Source: Lactarius indigo (Eukaryota > Basidiomycota > Agaricomycetes > Russulales > Russulaceae). From it: a stretch of DNA of 64,000 nt. The notes below the pieces were generated by a model. That model was given only the letters and a program-made list of their open reading frames with translations, was not told the DNA's origin and ran no database searches. The stretch is taken from assembly GCA_025766275.1 (NCBI GenBank), contig JAFKAC010000014.1, positions 1,426,001 through 1,490,000 of the forward strand. Reading direction: 5' to 3'. Below are positions 33,103 to 45,110 of this stretch, piece after piece; positions within the stretch are counted from its first letter, which is position 1; every line of letters starts with the position of its first letter. The position numbers were made by a program, and so were the translations under genes.

Positions 33103-35070
33103 ATGTCCCGCACAACTTCTCAACAAATCGATCGCCAAGTCGCAGTGCTTTCGGGGCAGATCCACATCCTCCAACGTCGAGAATCTGAACTTCGAGCTCT
33201 CCTCGATAAGCTTGCCCTGGAAAAGCACGCGCTGGAGACCGAGCGCGATCAACTCGAGACGGGCATCATCCCCTTTCATTGGCTCCCGCCCGAACTCCTC
33301 ATCTACATTTTCGTACTTTCCACCTACAACACTCTCGATCCCGCCCGCTCACGACTGGACACAGCTCCTTTCAGCATCTCGCACGTATGTCGGAGATGGC
33401 GGGAAATCGCGCTCTCCACGCCTGTTCTCTGGCGACGCGTGGTCCTCACCCCTTCAGACATCTCCCTCCGGCACCCTGTGAGCCCTGCCACTCTGACCTT
33501 TCTCGAGAGATCGAAAGGCATTCCTACAGAGGTATTTTACCTCTTACCATCGAATACGGTGTCATTCGCACCCCCACACCTACAACCACGTCACAACCCG
33601 GAGCAACGGCAACCACTTGGATTTGTCCTCGAAACGTCCCCATCACTTACACTCCGTTCTCTTTACATACACGGAGATTACGATATCATTTCAAGTGCCC
33701 TGTCTTATCTCCACAAACATGACCCTGGCTTTACGTCTCTTGAATCCCTCGAGCTCACGCTCATACGTTCCAACGCTGGACAGTTGTACGACGGTTTGCG
33801 GATAAGCGACCCTGAACATTTATACTGCAACCCCTGGCGCACGCGCCGCTTCCCGACCCTGCAGACCCTGACGCTTCGTGACGTTCCCCTCCCATGTGTA
33901 GCGCTGGGGCAGTTGCCTGCCCTGCGTGATCTCACCATCACCCTCGATCCCCTCTCTGGACGCCTCGAGCCCCTACGTCTCCCATTCTTCGTTCGACTGT
34001 TGGCTTGTACCCCGCACATCGAGCGGCTCGCCCTCCTCCGCGCTGGACCCGTGTTCTCTGCCCCCCTCGAAACGAACTCGCAAGCTGTTCGCCCTTGGGA
34101 GGACGACCCGGGTTGGCGCGCCGATAGTCCCATCGCGCTCCCGCCAGTCCCCCTTGAGAATCTTCGCGAGCTTGAGTGGACCGACGTCCATCCCAGGACA
34201 TTGCACTTATTTCTCATGCACTTCCCGAGTCCGCGACTGGAGGTAATGGACGTTGCGTTCGCCAGCGCGAGCAAATGCAAAAGGCTTGCCATTTTTCTCC
34301 ACCCCTCTTCAGACACGGACGTTGTGTTGGGGCAACCGGTTCTCGAACAATCGAACTTCAAAGCACTTTATGTCGACTGCTCGTCGGCCGACGATCTGCG
34401 CAGCCCCTTCCTGCGATTCTTCTTCCCAACACTCGAGACTTTGTCCCTGTCCAACAGGAACATGTCCCTACGTTGGGCCGGTCCACAATCTGCCGAAGAT
34501 GACTCGAACAGCTTGCCACAGTTACCTCGTCTAGAAAGCATGTTTCGCGACCCACGTATGCCGCGTCTGACACACCTCTCACTCTCTGGGTTCGCTATCC
34601 CTTCAGACCAAGTATCTTCAATGCTCGGGTACATGCCGTCTATTCAGCGCCTCGAGTGCAACTTCATTCCCAGCATCACCTCGGTGATTGACACGCTCGC
34701 TACAGCTCGTTTGCCGGGATTGCGCATATGTCCCCATTTGCGTCACATCCAATTCTGTTATTGCGACGGCGTCGAGCCTGTTGTACTGTCCCGACTCATC
34801 AGGCTACGGAATGGCTTTGAGTTCGAGGAAGGTTGCGCCCCACGTGAGGGCTCCACCCCAAAACGCCCAGTGAAGCGGCTGCCAAAAGGTCCCCACACGA
34901 CTGCTGCAGCTCAATCACCCTGGTTACCTACCGAAGAGCGGTGCGCCGCGAGGATTGAGCAGGTGTCCTTAGAAGGTTGTCTCCCGATTACCAGGGAAGA
35001 GGCGATGTCTTTGGGACAGTGGAGAGTCGAAGTCGATTGGACCCCACCCCGCAGTGCGGCAGATGATTAG
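33103..35070 (+). CDS. F-box protein with N-terminal coiled coil
   Basis: Single uninterrupted exon of 655 residues. I chose the ATG at 33103 because the family begins with a short coiled coil (QIDRQVAVLSGQIHILQRRE, then LLDKLALEKHALETERDQLE). An F-box follows directly: FHWLPPELLIYIFVLST, and later ISHVCRRWREIALSTPVLW. This coiled-coil plus F-box layout is one of the most expanded gene families in Agaricomycetes. The remaining 520 residues are leucine-rich and irregular, as expected of a ligand-binding region of an SCF receptor. It is not closely related to the three F-box genes at the left edge. It ends 75 bp from the convergent macro-domain gene. Confidence 0.87.
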   Translation: MSRTTSQQIDRQVAVLSGQIHILQRRESELRALLDKLALEKHALETERDQLETGIIPFHWLPPELLIYIFVLSTYNTLDPARSRLDTAPFSISHVCRRWREIALSTPVLWRRVVLTPSDISLRHPVSPATLTFLERSKGIPTEVFYLLPSNTVSFAPPHLQPRHNPEQRQPLGFVLETSPSLTLRSLYIHGDYDIISSALSYLHKHDPGFTSLESLELTLIRSNAGQLYDGLRISDPEHLYCNPWRTRRFPTLQTLTLRDVPLPCVALGQLPALRDLTITLDPLSGRLEPLRLPFFVRLLACTPHIERLALLRAGPVFSAPLETNSQAVRPWEDDPGWRADSPIALPPVPLENLRELEWTDVHPRTLHLFLMHFPSPRLEVMDVAFASASKCKRLAIFLHPSSDTDVVLGQPVLEQSNFKALYVDCSSADDLRSPFLRFFFPTLETLSLSNRNMSLRWAGPQSAEDDSNSLPQLPRLESMFRDPRMPRLTHLSLSGFAIPSDQVSSMLGYMPSIQRLECNFIPSITSVIDTLATARLPGLRICPHLRHIQFCYCDGVEPVVLSRLIRLRNGFEFEEGCAPREGSTPKRPVKRLPKGPHTTAAAQSPWLPTEERCAARIEQVSLEGCLPITREEAMSLGQWRVEVDWTPPRSAADD

Positions 35071-35145
35071 TTAGATAAATAGATAAGATATGAAGTAGAG
35101 CTAGCCATAGTCACGACATGTACATCGTATTGCGATTACTGAAAT

Positions 35146-35947
35146 TCAGAGTCTTACAGTAGCATCTACATCGCCAATTAATTCATCGACGGTTTCCCAG
35201 TCAGCATATTCCGGTACACCTTGTGCAAAATGTCTGACAGCTAGCAGCATCTGCTTGGCGCATCGCTGCGCGCTCACCCTCCCGGTGCCCGTTGCGAGCC
35301 CCGTCATCAATATTCGCTCGATCTTCTTCCCACCAGCGTTCCCAACCACGCCAGGCCCACGATTCCATCGCGCGACTTCGACCAGCAAGTTCCACATCAC
35401 ATTATAGATGAGATCCTGGTGCCACCGAACATCGGCGGGATAGCGCATCGTCGGCATGACCGCGATGCTGGACGCCCCAAATTTGTTCCCGTTCCTCCCT
35501 GCCAAATCTTCTGGAAGCGAGGTGACGAGGCACGACCCTGGGGGTAGGTAGCCGTGAGAGTGCACGTGCAAAGCCCGTTGCACCTGGCGTGTGAGCGTGT
35601 TCACGCCGTCTGCGCCCAGTGCGAACTCGAGGGACAGCGCGAGGTCGTATCTGTCCTGCATCAATGGAAGAAAAAAAAAAGGGGGGGAAATGAAGGTCTA
35701 GAGGGGCTCACCCGCCATCCATAATGCCGAATGAATTAGCCGGAGAAACGATGCAGTCACATCGTAGCTGATTGGCTGGGAGACTGGACAATGTGCCCTC
35801 GAGCACGGTGAAACGCGTTTGTAGCTCGGGTGGAAGCGTACTGATAGCACCTCTCCACGCTTGACAGAGTGACGCCTTGGAAGCAGGAGTTGTCACAGAG
35901 GCATGAGGTGGAGGGGCAATGAAGATGAAGTATGGCAGTTCCGACAT
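35146..35947 (-). CDS. Macro-domain-like protein
   Basis: Two exons encode about 240 residues. The first begins MSELPYFIFIAPPP and ends CDCIVSPANSFGIMDGG, the loop that binds ADP-ribose in macro domains (usual form NAANS...GGG). An intron of roughly 60 bp ends in gcaggacag, after which YDLALSLEFALG continues. Further matches are HVHSHGYLPPGSCLVTSLPE and a terminal RILMTGLATGTGR stretch, both seen in fungal macro-like proteins. Proteins of this fold bind or hydrolyse ADP-ribose on proteins or nucleic acids. Asn is kept at the SPANS position. Activity cannot be told from sequence. Convergent with the F-box gene. Confidence 0.82.
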
Positions 35948-36073
35948 GTGGTCCGGTTAGCTCCTGCCTCGGGCCATCGATCACCTCGATCAAGGATGAC
36001 GGTTCACATGGGCGCTTAGATAATACATAGATCACATTTCATAACGACGAACATGAATATACTCTCATAGTAA
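35948..36073. other. Short intergenic gap
   Basis: Shared space between the macro gene 5' end and the transporter 3' end. Contains the macro promoter; no motif stands out. Confidence 0.4.
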
Positions 36074-39000
36074 TTAAGCGTCATGAACTGGCCGTAGAGA
36101 ATCTGGGTGTGGGCCCGTCTCGACCCCTGCTAGCTTCGATATATATCCTACGCCATGAATATGATACTGCTCCCCAACAAGCTCCTTGGTCGCAAGCATT
36201 AAACGATCGAAACGCATCATAATACCAAACGACGTTGACACTCCAACGCAAAAACACCTGGAAAGCACGCTTTAGACAGAACAGGATACAAAGTTAATAG
36301 CTGGCGCGTGGGCTTACATATATTGTTCGTTCTCGAGAACGTCGATCGACATGGTACGGGGCAGGCCGTAGTCATCGTCCGCTTCATTTCGGATCACATT
36401 TAATCCATGATGATAGTACATGAAACGGTCAAGCAACGGGCATGGTGTGACCTGGGGCAGTGGGGTACCGGTGCGAAGAGCGGTAGATATCATACCTGGA
36501 GATGGTTGGACGTCAGTAGCGCAATCATATCGAGATTGGTTGTTCGTTACTTATGACGGAAAGGACGTCCCCTTGAAAGTCAGGATCTAAGAATCGGGTT
36601 CGACGTAGGAATGCTCTGGTCCAGGCCGGTTCGAGGTGCTGCACCACCGACATCAGATGCGAAAGAAGATACGCAATTTCGCTTGAGAGAAGCCGTGAGA
36701 AAAAGATCTTTCCGGGAGCGGGTGTATGACGCCTACAGCTGGATTTCCAAAATCTTTTGGTACCTCTCCGCTGGCCATCGCCCACGCAAGGAAAACTGTG
36801 AGATTTTTAGGTCGGAAACGGGAAAATGTTTCATTAATCAGGCTCGCCTCGTAGATGATATTTGCGCGTAAAACGATGGAGCGCTTGAGTTTCAGGCGAA
36901 TCGCGACGAGGCTCTGTATAACATGCTGCGGATTCTCCGCGTGGGAAGAACTAGCAAACGATACGACCGAACAATATACTGATCCAATCTCTGAAGCAGT
37001 CGTTGCGAGGCTCTGCCGCTGATATCCACGAAGTGTGGTAGAAGGGGGGAGGAAGGAGAAAATGCTGCGGAAAAATTGTGAATAAATCGTTATCTGGGAT
37101 AATAGTTGAGGCTCACAACGCCGCAGATACCCCCGCACCCACGAGGACAAACCGCCGCTACAAAAAATGTGATTGTGATCAGAGAAGTAGGGCGTGTGAG
37201 ACAGAAGCACATACCCAAGCAAGGTTGATTCCGTAGTACAAAAAACCGATACCGTTGGAATGCGTATTCTGCCATGAGTAGCCAATCACCTAAAACGTGA
37301 CGATGGTAAACAGAATTTGATGAATCACAAGGCCGATACGCACCAGGGCCGTAGTGGTGAAAAATATCATGTTCGGGACCGGAGGACCCGGCAAATAAAG
37401 TCTCACGTAGAAAAAAAATGGGAATGCGACGGCGCATACAGCAGCCAGACCGTATGGATTACCCCTTCCCGCGCCGGTTGATATGTGCCACACCGTAGCA
37501 CCCGTCAGACCTCCTCCGAACGTACTGCCGATTCGGGCTACAAGGCCAAACGTAGTATCACCGCGAAACCGCGCAAGGGTGAGCTGGCCCATGAAGCTAT
37601 GCGCGCGTGAGTCAGGGACAACGCCGGAGATCAGATAGCTCACATCGCCCAACTAAATTTTTCTCCTGGCGTACGATACGATCAGCACATTTAGGAGGAA
37701 ATTCACCCCTACTGGAGAAACGCACCGTACGCGAGTTTAGCGGATGACTTAACGAACGCGGGAATGCTGAGAAGGGCTGTATCACCGAAGGTGTGCGTGA
37801 GCTCAGGCGCTGACTTTCGATCAGAGACCCTGACCAGTGAGAATGCCGGCCTTTATGGCGAAGAGCTGGTTTCCGCGTGATAGACCACGAAACGCATGGT
37901 AAAGGACGCTCATAAACGCTTCAAATGAATTACGGGGAGGCAACGCATCTGGGTCGCGTCGTTGAGCTACCCCAATGTCCATGACTTCTTTTCCCTGTAT
38001 TATATCTGACAACGTAAATCAGTGACCACGAAATAAATAAAAAATGTAGCGAGCTGGACAAACTTGGATTTTCGTCATCCTCACGCTCAAGATTGACATT
38101 GTGATCCCATATACTCCAACGGAAGAAGTTGGAAAGGGAGCCCGAGGGGAGCCAGAGCCGTGTCTTTAATCGCTCCTTCTCTAACCTCGTGATGTACTCG
38201 AGCTGAGGAGAGCGCGTCAAAGAGAGCTAGAAAAAAATCGAAAATGCCTCTTACGATACTTATTAAAATAATGGAAAACTCCATAAGATGATATTGGTAG
38301 GTGTAGGCGTGGAACAGAAAGCGATGAGGTGGGATGTCTCCTCCAGTCATGCACCCTTCATGCTTGTCACTGAAGGCCTCACGATACGGTTCTAATACCA
38401 AGTGCCTACGGCCGTTGTTAGCAAGACCTCGTGTGAGTCCAGACTACGCACCGTATAGATGCTCGAAAGTGTTCAAGTGTTCTCGCAAGTTCGTCGCACG
38501 CCTGGGATAGCGCATTGACACGTTCTTGCTGCACACGTGTACATTTATCACCACCCCACCAGAACATCCAGCGCCCGAGTCGTGAAGTACCAAGCCATGA
38601 GTCGAGCTCTTCGAGGCCCTTGCTACAAGCACGGAGAAGTGGCTCGCAGCTTTGGCGGAGGAGAGAGGTCGATCGTTCAGTATAGTATACTGACAGCGGG
38701 TGAGAAAAATGATGTGACTCAAGATCGAGGTATTTCTGTGACTCAAATACGCCAACGACATGTTCGCGCAGATTGTCAGGGTGATAAAAGCCCGAGAGTA
38801 GGGATACATATGAGTGCCGGTGGTGCCTATGTGAGCGGAACAGTGACCCATGCAAGTAAGACTTAGCAGAGTGCATAGCAGAGTCGACGTCGAAGCGGGG
38901 GTGTCGGCGCTGAGCTTGCCGCCCTCGGTGCTGTTCGACATCAGCCTGGGAACAGCCAACCGTAGAATGGTGCACAGCAGAGGAAGGGCCTGCGGACTCT

Positions 39001-40612
39001 TCTGTGCGAGCCGGTGAAGATGGTCGAGACACGTTGGGCGTCCCTGCTGTAGGGCTGCCAGGGGTGAGAGGGCACAGGTGTGACGGGGAACCGTTCCCGC
39101 GTAGGGTCGAATTAACGCGAAGTATACGTTCATCCCATGGGCGCGCATAACCAGGCGTTGGACCCTCTCTCGCATCACATCAAGGTCCTTTCCGGAGAAG
39201 CGTCCCCATGAGATGTCGCGCCCCAAGAGACGAGCCGACGTCCGTAAGTGGTGCGAGTACCATTTTCAGCTTTCGAGGCGGAAGCTCTGACGCCCTTGGG
39301 TGAAAAGTCTGGGGAAGAAGCAGAGATTCCAAGAAGATCCAGATGCTGGCGGAAGCTTGAGCCGAGTGGACCTATGACCCCTCGGAGTCCAGTTGTGTAT
39401 TGCGCGGCAACGGAAGTAGGGAATATGAGCACGGATGACGCTATTGCCAAGGCCGAGTGAAATGCTATTGGGATCACGACTGCTTGTCCAGACTGTCAGA
39501 GCACGATCAGACACGGACTGCGCTGCCGAGGCTACCAGTAGCTCACTTTGTAGTACGCGTAAGGAAATAAAGCCGAAGTTGTCAATGAAATATCTATTGC
39601 GGGAACTAAGCCTGTCTCTGCCGAGCCTAAAAAAGTTCCAGACTTGCCTAGACAAATGCAAGCAAGGATAGTTGCAGGTGAGAACGGACCAGGGCCTTGC
39701 TGTGCCTTGATGTATAACAAGAAGGAAGAACCGAGGAAAAGAAAAATCCCATTGATGACAGAAGGCTGCAACAAGAGTTTAAAAGGCAACTTAAGCGGCC
39801 ATATGGAACTCACCGCCGCTTCTATGTACGTCCCAGATAATATTTCGTTAAGGGCGGCGGCTATAAACAGTACGTGAACGGGCTAGACTAGCAAGTTTAA
39901 TTCCTAAGCTTGCCCACCTGTGAGAAAGTAGAACTTAATTACGAAGTCGGTTGCATCCGATATGATTATGCACTGACCCCCACGCCATGAGAACGCATAG
40001 AAGTATAATGATCTCCCGTTCTGTGTTGGTCACAAATGGATCACCAGGAGGCGAGAGCATTCCAGCTAAGGAAGAGGGATGAACAAAACAACCTGCCACA
40101 GATGTCAAGTCCACGTACCAACCAATATTAAAAACGAGGCCTCACAAAACGAGTAAATAAACGCTCGCCCTGGCATATGACAGATAACACACCTGACCCA
40201 TCACTCTCCTGGACGGATCTATGATGAGCAGGAGCAGCGAGGCCCATTCGGAGACCGCGCAGCGTATGGCGGGTTTCCATTTTGACCATCTCCAGTTATC
40301 TACGATCCAGTGCAAGTAACTGGGTAGTTCAAATCGGGAAGGTCTAGCGTGTTGGGACGAAATCGGTCTATTCGCCGTCTCCTTGCCCTTGTCGCAATTG
40401 GAATTGGATCCCAGTTTAGGGGCTACCGGAAAAGGATGCAAAGACGGTGAGGTTTGCTCTTTGCTCTGCGGATCAGGCCTCGATCCATCTTCATCACCGA
40501 TACGCGGGTCGTATTCTTTAGGTTGAGGAGGAGAATGCAAAGGACATCCAGGGAGACCCAACACTGTCGTTCGAGGGAATAAGTCAGAGTAGAGGGTATC
40601 TAGAGAACGCAA
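36074..40612 (-). CDS. ER-type aromatic acid exporter family (ArAE-2/FUSC) transporter
   Basis: Large multi-exon membrane protein of the fungal 'putative ER transporter, 6TM' family, related to fusaric acid resistance and brefeldin A sensitivity proteins. The N-terminal region has LPSYLHWIVDNWRWSKWKPA, PFVTNTEREIIILLC and GPGPFSPATILACICLD-ISLTT. The central soluble part has DPTRERFPVTPVPS, SHHFSHPLSVYYTER and GLEELDSWLG. The second membrane half has FRGLSRGNQLFAIKAGILT, LARFRGDTTFGLVARI and GAGRGNPYGLAAVCAVAF. The tail reads LSHLMSVVQHLEPAWTRAFL. Introns 39594-39647 and 36796-36847 have GC donors. Two single extra bases break the frame near 39112 and 39066, inside the DPTRERF...TPGSP segment. 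The first exon is uncertain: no ATG opens this frame, and an acceptor-like cttcccacag lies at about 40650. Substrate unknown. Confidence 0.82.
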
Positions 40613-40816
40613 CGGCTGAAGTACTTTCTGTCCCTCCAGACCTGCTGACCTGCCTGTGGGAAGAGAGGTGAAGAGTGACCCACTCTGAGTCAGTTATGCT
40701 AATTGGGCGATGTCAGACGAAGCTCGAACTCGAGCTTTGCGGCATAATGGCCTCAAAGAAAGATAATCATGCGAATGGGTTAGGGTTTAACGATTTCCTT
40801 TCGATTACAATTCACA
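40613..40816. promoter_or_regulatory. Divergent promoter transporter / LSM6
   Basis: About 200 bp between the first transporter exon seen and the LSM6 start. Part of it may hold the transporter's missing first exon. No TATA box recognised. Confidence 0.35.
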
Positions 40817-41208
40817 ATGGCCGACTCACCACCTCCCCCAGAAGCTACACCCCCTCCGCCGCCCCCAATCACCTCTGGATCTCCAACTGACTTCTTGAAA
40901 AATGTCGTTGGGAAGCGTGTCGTGGTTCGTCTGACATCTGGGGTTGACTACCGTGGTGTGTTCTCCTCCCCTTTGCCTTGCGTTCTGCCTCACATTTATC
41001 TCGGTACTATAGGCGTATTGTCATGCCTCGACGGATACATGAACATCGCTCTCGAGCAGACGGAGGAACATGTCAACGGGGCTGTGACAAACCGTTATGG
41101 GGATGCCTTTATCCGTGGTAACAATGGTCAGCGCATACCCCATGCTTTTTCTGCGTTCTGACGTTCTCGTACACAGTACTCTACATATCAGCCGCCGAAC
41201 CCTTATGA
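40817..41208 (+). CDS. LSM6: U6 snRNA-associated Sm-like protein LSM6
   Basis: Exons 40817-40955, 41013-41126 and 41177-41208 join in phase to 94 residues. After a proline-rich N-terminus (about residues 3-20), the Sm1 motif reads FLKNVVGKRVVVRLTSGVDY-RGVLSCLDGYMNIAL. The Sm2 motif is FIRGNNVLYISAAEPL, ending right at the stop. Member of the Lsm1-7 ring (cytoplasmic mRNA decapping) and the Lsm2-8 ring (U6 snRNA 3' end). All borders are clean GT-AG, and the frame has no errors. The proline-rich leader is longer than in yeast but common in basidiomycetes. Confidence 0.96.
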
Positions 41209-42522
41209 ATACTCGTCTCGCCTTGCCCTTTACTGCAGATTCACATGCGATGTGAGGCTGGCCGGTCTGCGCCGTTGCATCTACCCTCCCCACCAGATCT
41301 CTGGTCAGGCCCTCCTGATCAGGCGTACTACCTACACGACGCTCTGATCCAGAAAGTCTTTGGGTCTTTGGTAAAAACTAGAAAATGACCTCATGTTCTC
41401 TACGATGCTGGTTTCTGAATGCCCAACTGGTGCTTCTTCTTCCCTTGAATGATGGTCACGGTGTTCTCATCTCACGAATTTCACCTGACCAATCAACTTC
41501 TCAGCAATTTTTGAGTTCGAAGTGGGATAAATTATTCTATTCATTTTTCCACAGTCTGTCTTGCGGCGCACAGTACGGGGTAAGTTCAATGTCGCACCAC
41601 GTCGACACGCCGCCTCCAGGTACAACAGCACTACAGTGTACCAAACGGTCGCACTCGAGCTAATTGAGCACTAATTTTTATCCCAAACCTACCGGGACAG
41701 GAAAATGGATGGCCCATGTTCCGGTTTGGGTTTCAACCACCATCTGATCGATGCCGCGGGTCGGACTTCTACAACCACTGAAGCGGTTGACGTCGGTGGC
41801 CTACCTGCTCCGCGCAGGGAATTTTGGGTTTTTTTTTTTTTTGGTTTTACGGTTTCCACCTCACGACCATCCACCTTCTTGAGCTCGGTATGCAGGTGCA
41901 GTTGATCCCTTTCCCGGACTTTCCCGTTCATTTTAGAAGCCCTCAACCACGACGGTCAGCTATGTCCGCGTGTTCCTCGACCTTGTCACAACCTCATTCT
42001 GTCGTTCTCGCCTGTCTCTCTTATCTTCCTCGATTTGCTTCGTTGGGGCCGTTCCCTCATGGTGTTGCAGGTGGCCGGATCTTCCAAATTGGTAAAACCT
42101 GACCGTTCCTTATGCACGCGTTTCGAACCGCTGTGCGCACCGACTGAACGAGAACGAACCTCCCCCTCTCGCCGACAGCCGGGAGAAATCACGACCGGCT
42201 CTTGCGGTTCTTCATCCCATCACTTTGATATGACAGTTCGGATTGGGCAACGCTGTCGACATGACTGTAGTAATGCACGAACCCTGTGCGTTCATCAGTA
42301 GTTCTCGTGAGATATCGAAACGCGAGACCCTCCATTGGGTCAGGTCGCTGCTTGCGGTGAGATTGAGAGCTCGTAATACCTGCGGTGCTCGATTAGCTCC
42401 ACTCTTCCTTATTTTTTGTACTTCACTCGGAGTATACAGAAGCTTTATATTCGCACTAAACCCCTCCTACGAAGTTCGTAAGCCGAATTTAAGAGGTAAT
42501 TCCGCGCGATCACCGCCGCCTA
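41209..42522. other. Intergenic, no gene seen
   Basis: Only short frames without domain content. A 15-base T run lies at 41827-41841. The first part is the LSM6 3' region; the right end abuts the 3' end of the reductase gene. Confidence 0.5.
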
Positions 42523-43689
42523 CTAAAGCCTTGGCTTGATCAAATGTTTGACCGATGCTGGATCGAGAACGCTTTGAGGGTAAGGCAACGCGAGTCCCCG
42601 AACATGTTCACAGGCGCCGTCGACAACGAGAACTTGGCCCGAGATAAAGCTAGCGGCATCACTAAAAAGGAAAACTGCCGCATTGGCAACATCTCTCGGC
42701 TCTCCCTTGCGACCGGTAGGAATAGGCCAAGAATCCTCGCGGCCCTTAGGTAAGAGACGATCCATGCCCTCAGTCGCCTCAATAGGACCCGGCGCGATGA
42801 CATTCGAACGGATGCCATGCGGACCTTCTTCGACTGCAAGGACAGCAGACGTAGCATCAACGGCAGCTTTTGCGGCCGAAACATGTACTTGATATGGGGT
42901 ACCTGCAAAAAACGATTTTGTTTCAAACAAGAAAGGGAAATGGTGCCAAAGTCGCACGTACCACGGTAGTGCAAGGTTGCGCTCACGTGAACGTATGAGC
43001 CCTTCGTTGCTCGCACGTAGGGCAGGGTTGCCTTGATTGTATGGTAGGTTCCAAGCTTTCCCATGAGAAGTCGGTGAACAGAACAGCAGGTCACCAAAAT
43101 GGGGACCTACCGTGTCAATTTCAATCACAGTCCTGAATCCATTTTCGGAGAGGCCCGAGATAGGTGCAAGGAAATTACCTGCAGCGCCTATATTGAAGCG
43201 GCGCAGTATCAGGTGAGATTCGAGTGAGAAGGGAACCCGGACAAATGACCGTTGATGACGAAATCAATCCTGCCATATTTCTCGATAGTCAGCTGAACAG
43301 CAGCCTGAACTTGCTTGGGATCCCTGACGTCAGCCTTGACGGCAATACAAGTGCTTCCAGTGGCCGCAGAAAGTTCCTGTGCTGCCTTCGTAAGGCGTTC
43401 TACACTACCGCGAGTATTAGGAATACGTCACGTCTTTGATCGAGGACTCACTTTCGACCAACGATGGTGGCATTCGCTCCGTGTCTCATCTAAATGACAC
43501 CGAACGTGAGGCCGAAAGGACATATACGCATGACAATCTGTGGCGAAGACGAACCACGGCCTCCGTCATAACCCGACATATTCCCGAGCCACCACCGGTA
43601 CAGAAGAGGACTTTGTTCTTGAATATGTCCTTCTTGAAGACGGCCGTAGAGTCAACTGCGGGGTGTACATGAGGATCTAGCTGGGACAT
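42523..43689 (-). CDS. Peroxisomal-type 2,4-dienoyl-CoA reductase (SDR)
   Basis: Short-chain dehydrogenase matching the Sps19/DECR2 group, which removes double bonds in even positions during beta-oxidation of unsaturated fatty acids. About five exons. The N-terminus has FKNKVLFCTGGGSGICRVM, the NADPH-binding TGGGSGI. Then come MRHGANATIVGRK, an Asn-containing FVIN-GAAGNFLAPISGLSEN, SYVHVSATLHYRGTPYQVHV with SAAKAAVDA, and VIAPGPIEATEGMDRLLPKG. The usual SDR Tyr in YxxxK is not in place before the SAAK lysine, as expected for this subgroup. The protein ends KPRL; a terminal PRL could act as a weak type 1 peroxisomal signal. Introns are clean. Stop at 42523. Confidence 0.9.
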
Positions 43690-45110
43690 TCTCGGCGCTA
43701 CGTGAGGGGGAACGAATGATTTACGTCTTTTGCTCTTTCTTTTTGATCTTCTCTGCTTCTCGTTCGGGGTCAGCCCCGGTCGTCGCCACCGGGAATACCG
43801 GGAATGTATTCGGACCGGAGCGGGCGCAGGAGAGGCCCTCTTATAAGTGTGGTGGCCAGTCTGAGTAAGGAATACGAGTTGCTCGCCTAAATGTGTGTAA
43901 GCAGGTTGATACTCCTCAGCTCAGTTCCTAGATCACAGTAAGACGGTCTCAGACTTTTATGCTCCGCTCGTTAAAGGTAATGACGTCAATACCGCTCTGG
44001 AACATGTGGCCACTGGCATGGGGGCGCGGGACATTCAGATACATCATCACCGCTGAGAGCTACTACCGTACTGGAACTTAGCTGGGTACAAGGTGTCAAG
44101 CGTTCAAATAACTTTTCGTACGTACCGCTTGTCTCTCCACTCTTACGTTTCCTCCCAATAAGTATATACTTCCAACGCCCTTTCTAGCGCGGCCCCGACT
44201 CCGACCCACGGTACCTCACACTGAGCGCTTTCTTCTTGTCGCCGGTCTATTCCGCGGTCCGCGCATAGAGGCCCAATCCCCCTCAAACCACGCTTTATAA
44301 CCGTTCATCCGTACCCTCTTCCTCGAGGAGATGCTGTGAGCGTGTGCTGGAGCAGCGTGTCTTGGACTCACCTCGTATGTGCAGGTATCGAAAGGTATCT
44401 AAGTATCCCTAGCCATCGAGTCACTCCATCACGCCAACCCGTTCTCACGCTCGGATGTTACACGTCGCGCCGCCGTTCCCCTAATAGAATTCGAACACGC
44501 CCCCTTGCTCTAATCAAACGTGTCGTGATGTACTTTTGCGCAGTTAGGCCCGGGATGTCCCGGGTTAAACCAAAAAAAAAAAAAAATACCGATGTTCGCA
44601 GACGCGCAAGCAACTGCCCTGAATTTCGTGCTTCAGCCGTGTTTGATCCTAGGGGTTCGCATTGCATGGCAGGTGGCGTGAAATACTGTAATGGCTGTCG
44701 CAGTCGTAAACTCGGTTAGCATCGGACTTTTTGAGGTATTCTGAAAAAATTACTCGCGCTTCCTGGGATTGATTTCGTCATCTTGGAGAATAACATTTAC
44801 TTGGAAGGTGAAGTGAGTCAAGATGGAACGATGTGCTAGGATCAAGGATACTTGTAGTTTACACGTGACAACAGACAAGGTTTGGTGCAGGGATACACGG
44901 TAACAGCAAAGTGGAGATGACGGCACTGCGATACGAACGAAGCCTGTGAAACAGAGCGGAAGAGAGTGGAAAACATTAAACAAACAAGGGGTGATCTAGG
45001 CTCAGACTATTGCAAGAATGGTGTCAAGAAGGTAGTTGTAGCAGTTGTACCAAGAATGTGACGAGAAAACCACGAAAAAGTAACTCGAAAAGACTGGGGG
45101 ACGCGATATT
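43690..45110. other. Intergenic, no gene seen
   Basis: No coding signal. It contains a CCCGGG-ATGT-CCCGGG inverted repeat at about 44549-44565, closely followed by a 15-base A run (44573-44586). Confidence 0.5.

Noticed and set aside
44549..44586. CCCGGG inverted repeat plus A15 run as a terminator or transposon end
   Set aside because: The hairpin has a 4-base loop but no nearby gene ends there and no partner repeat was seen.
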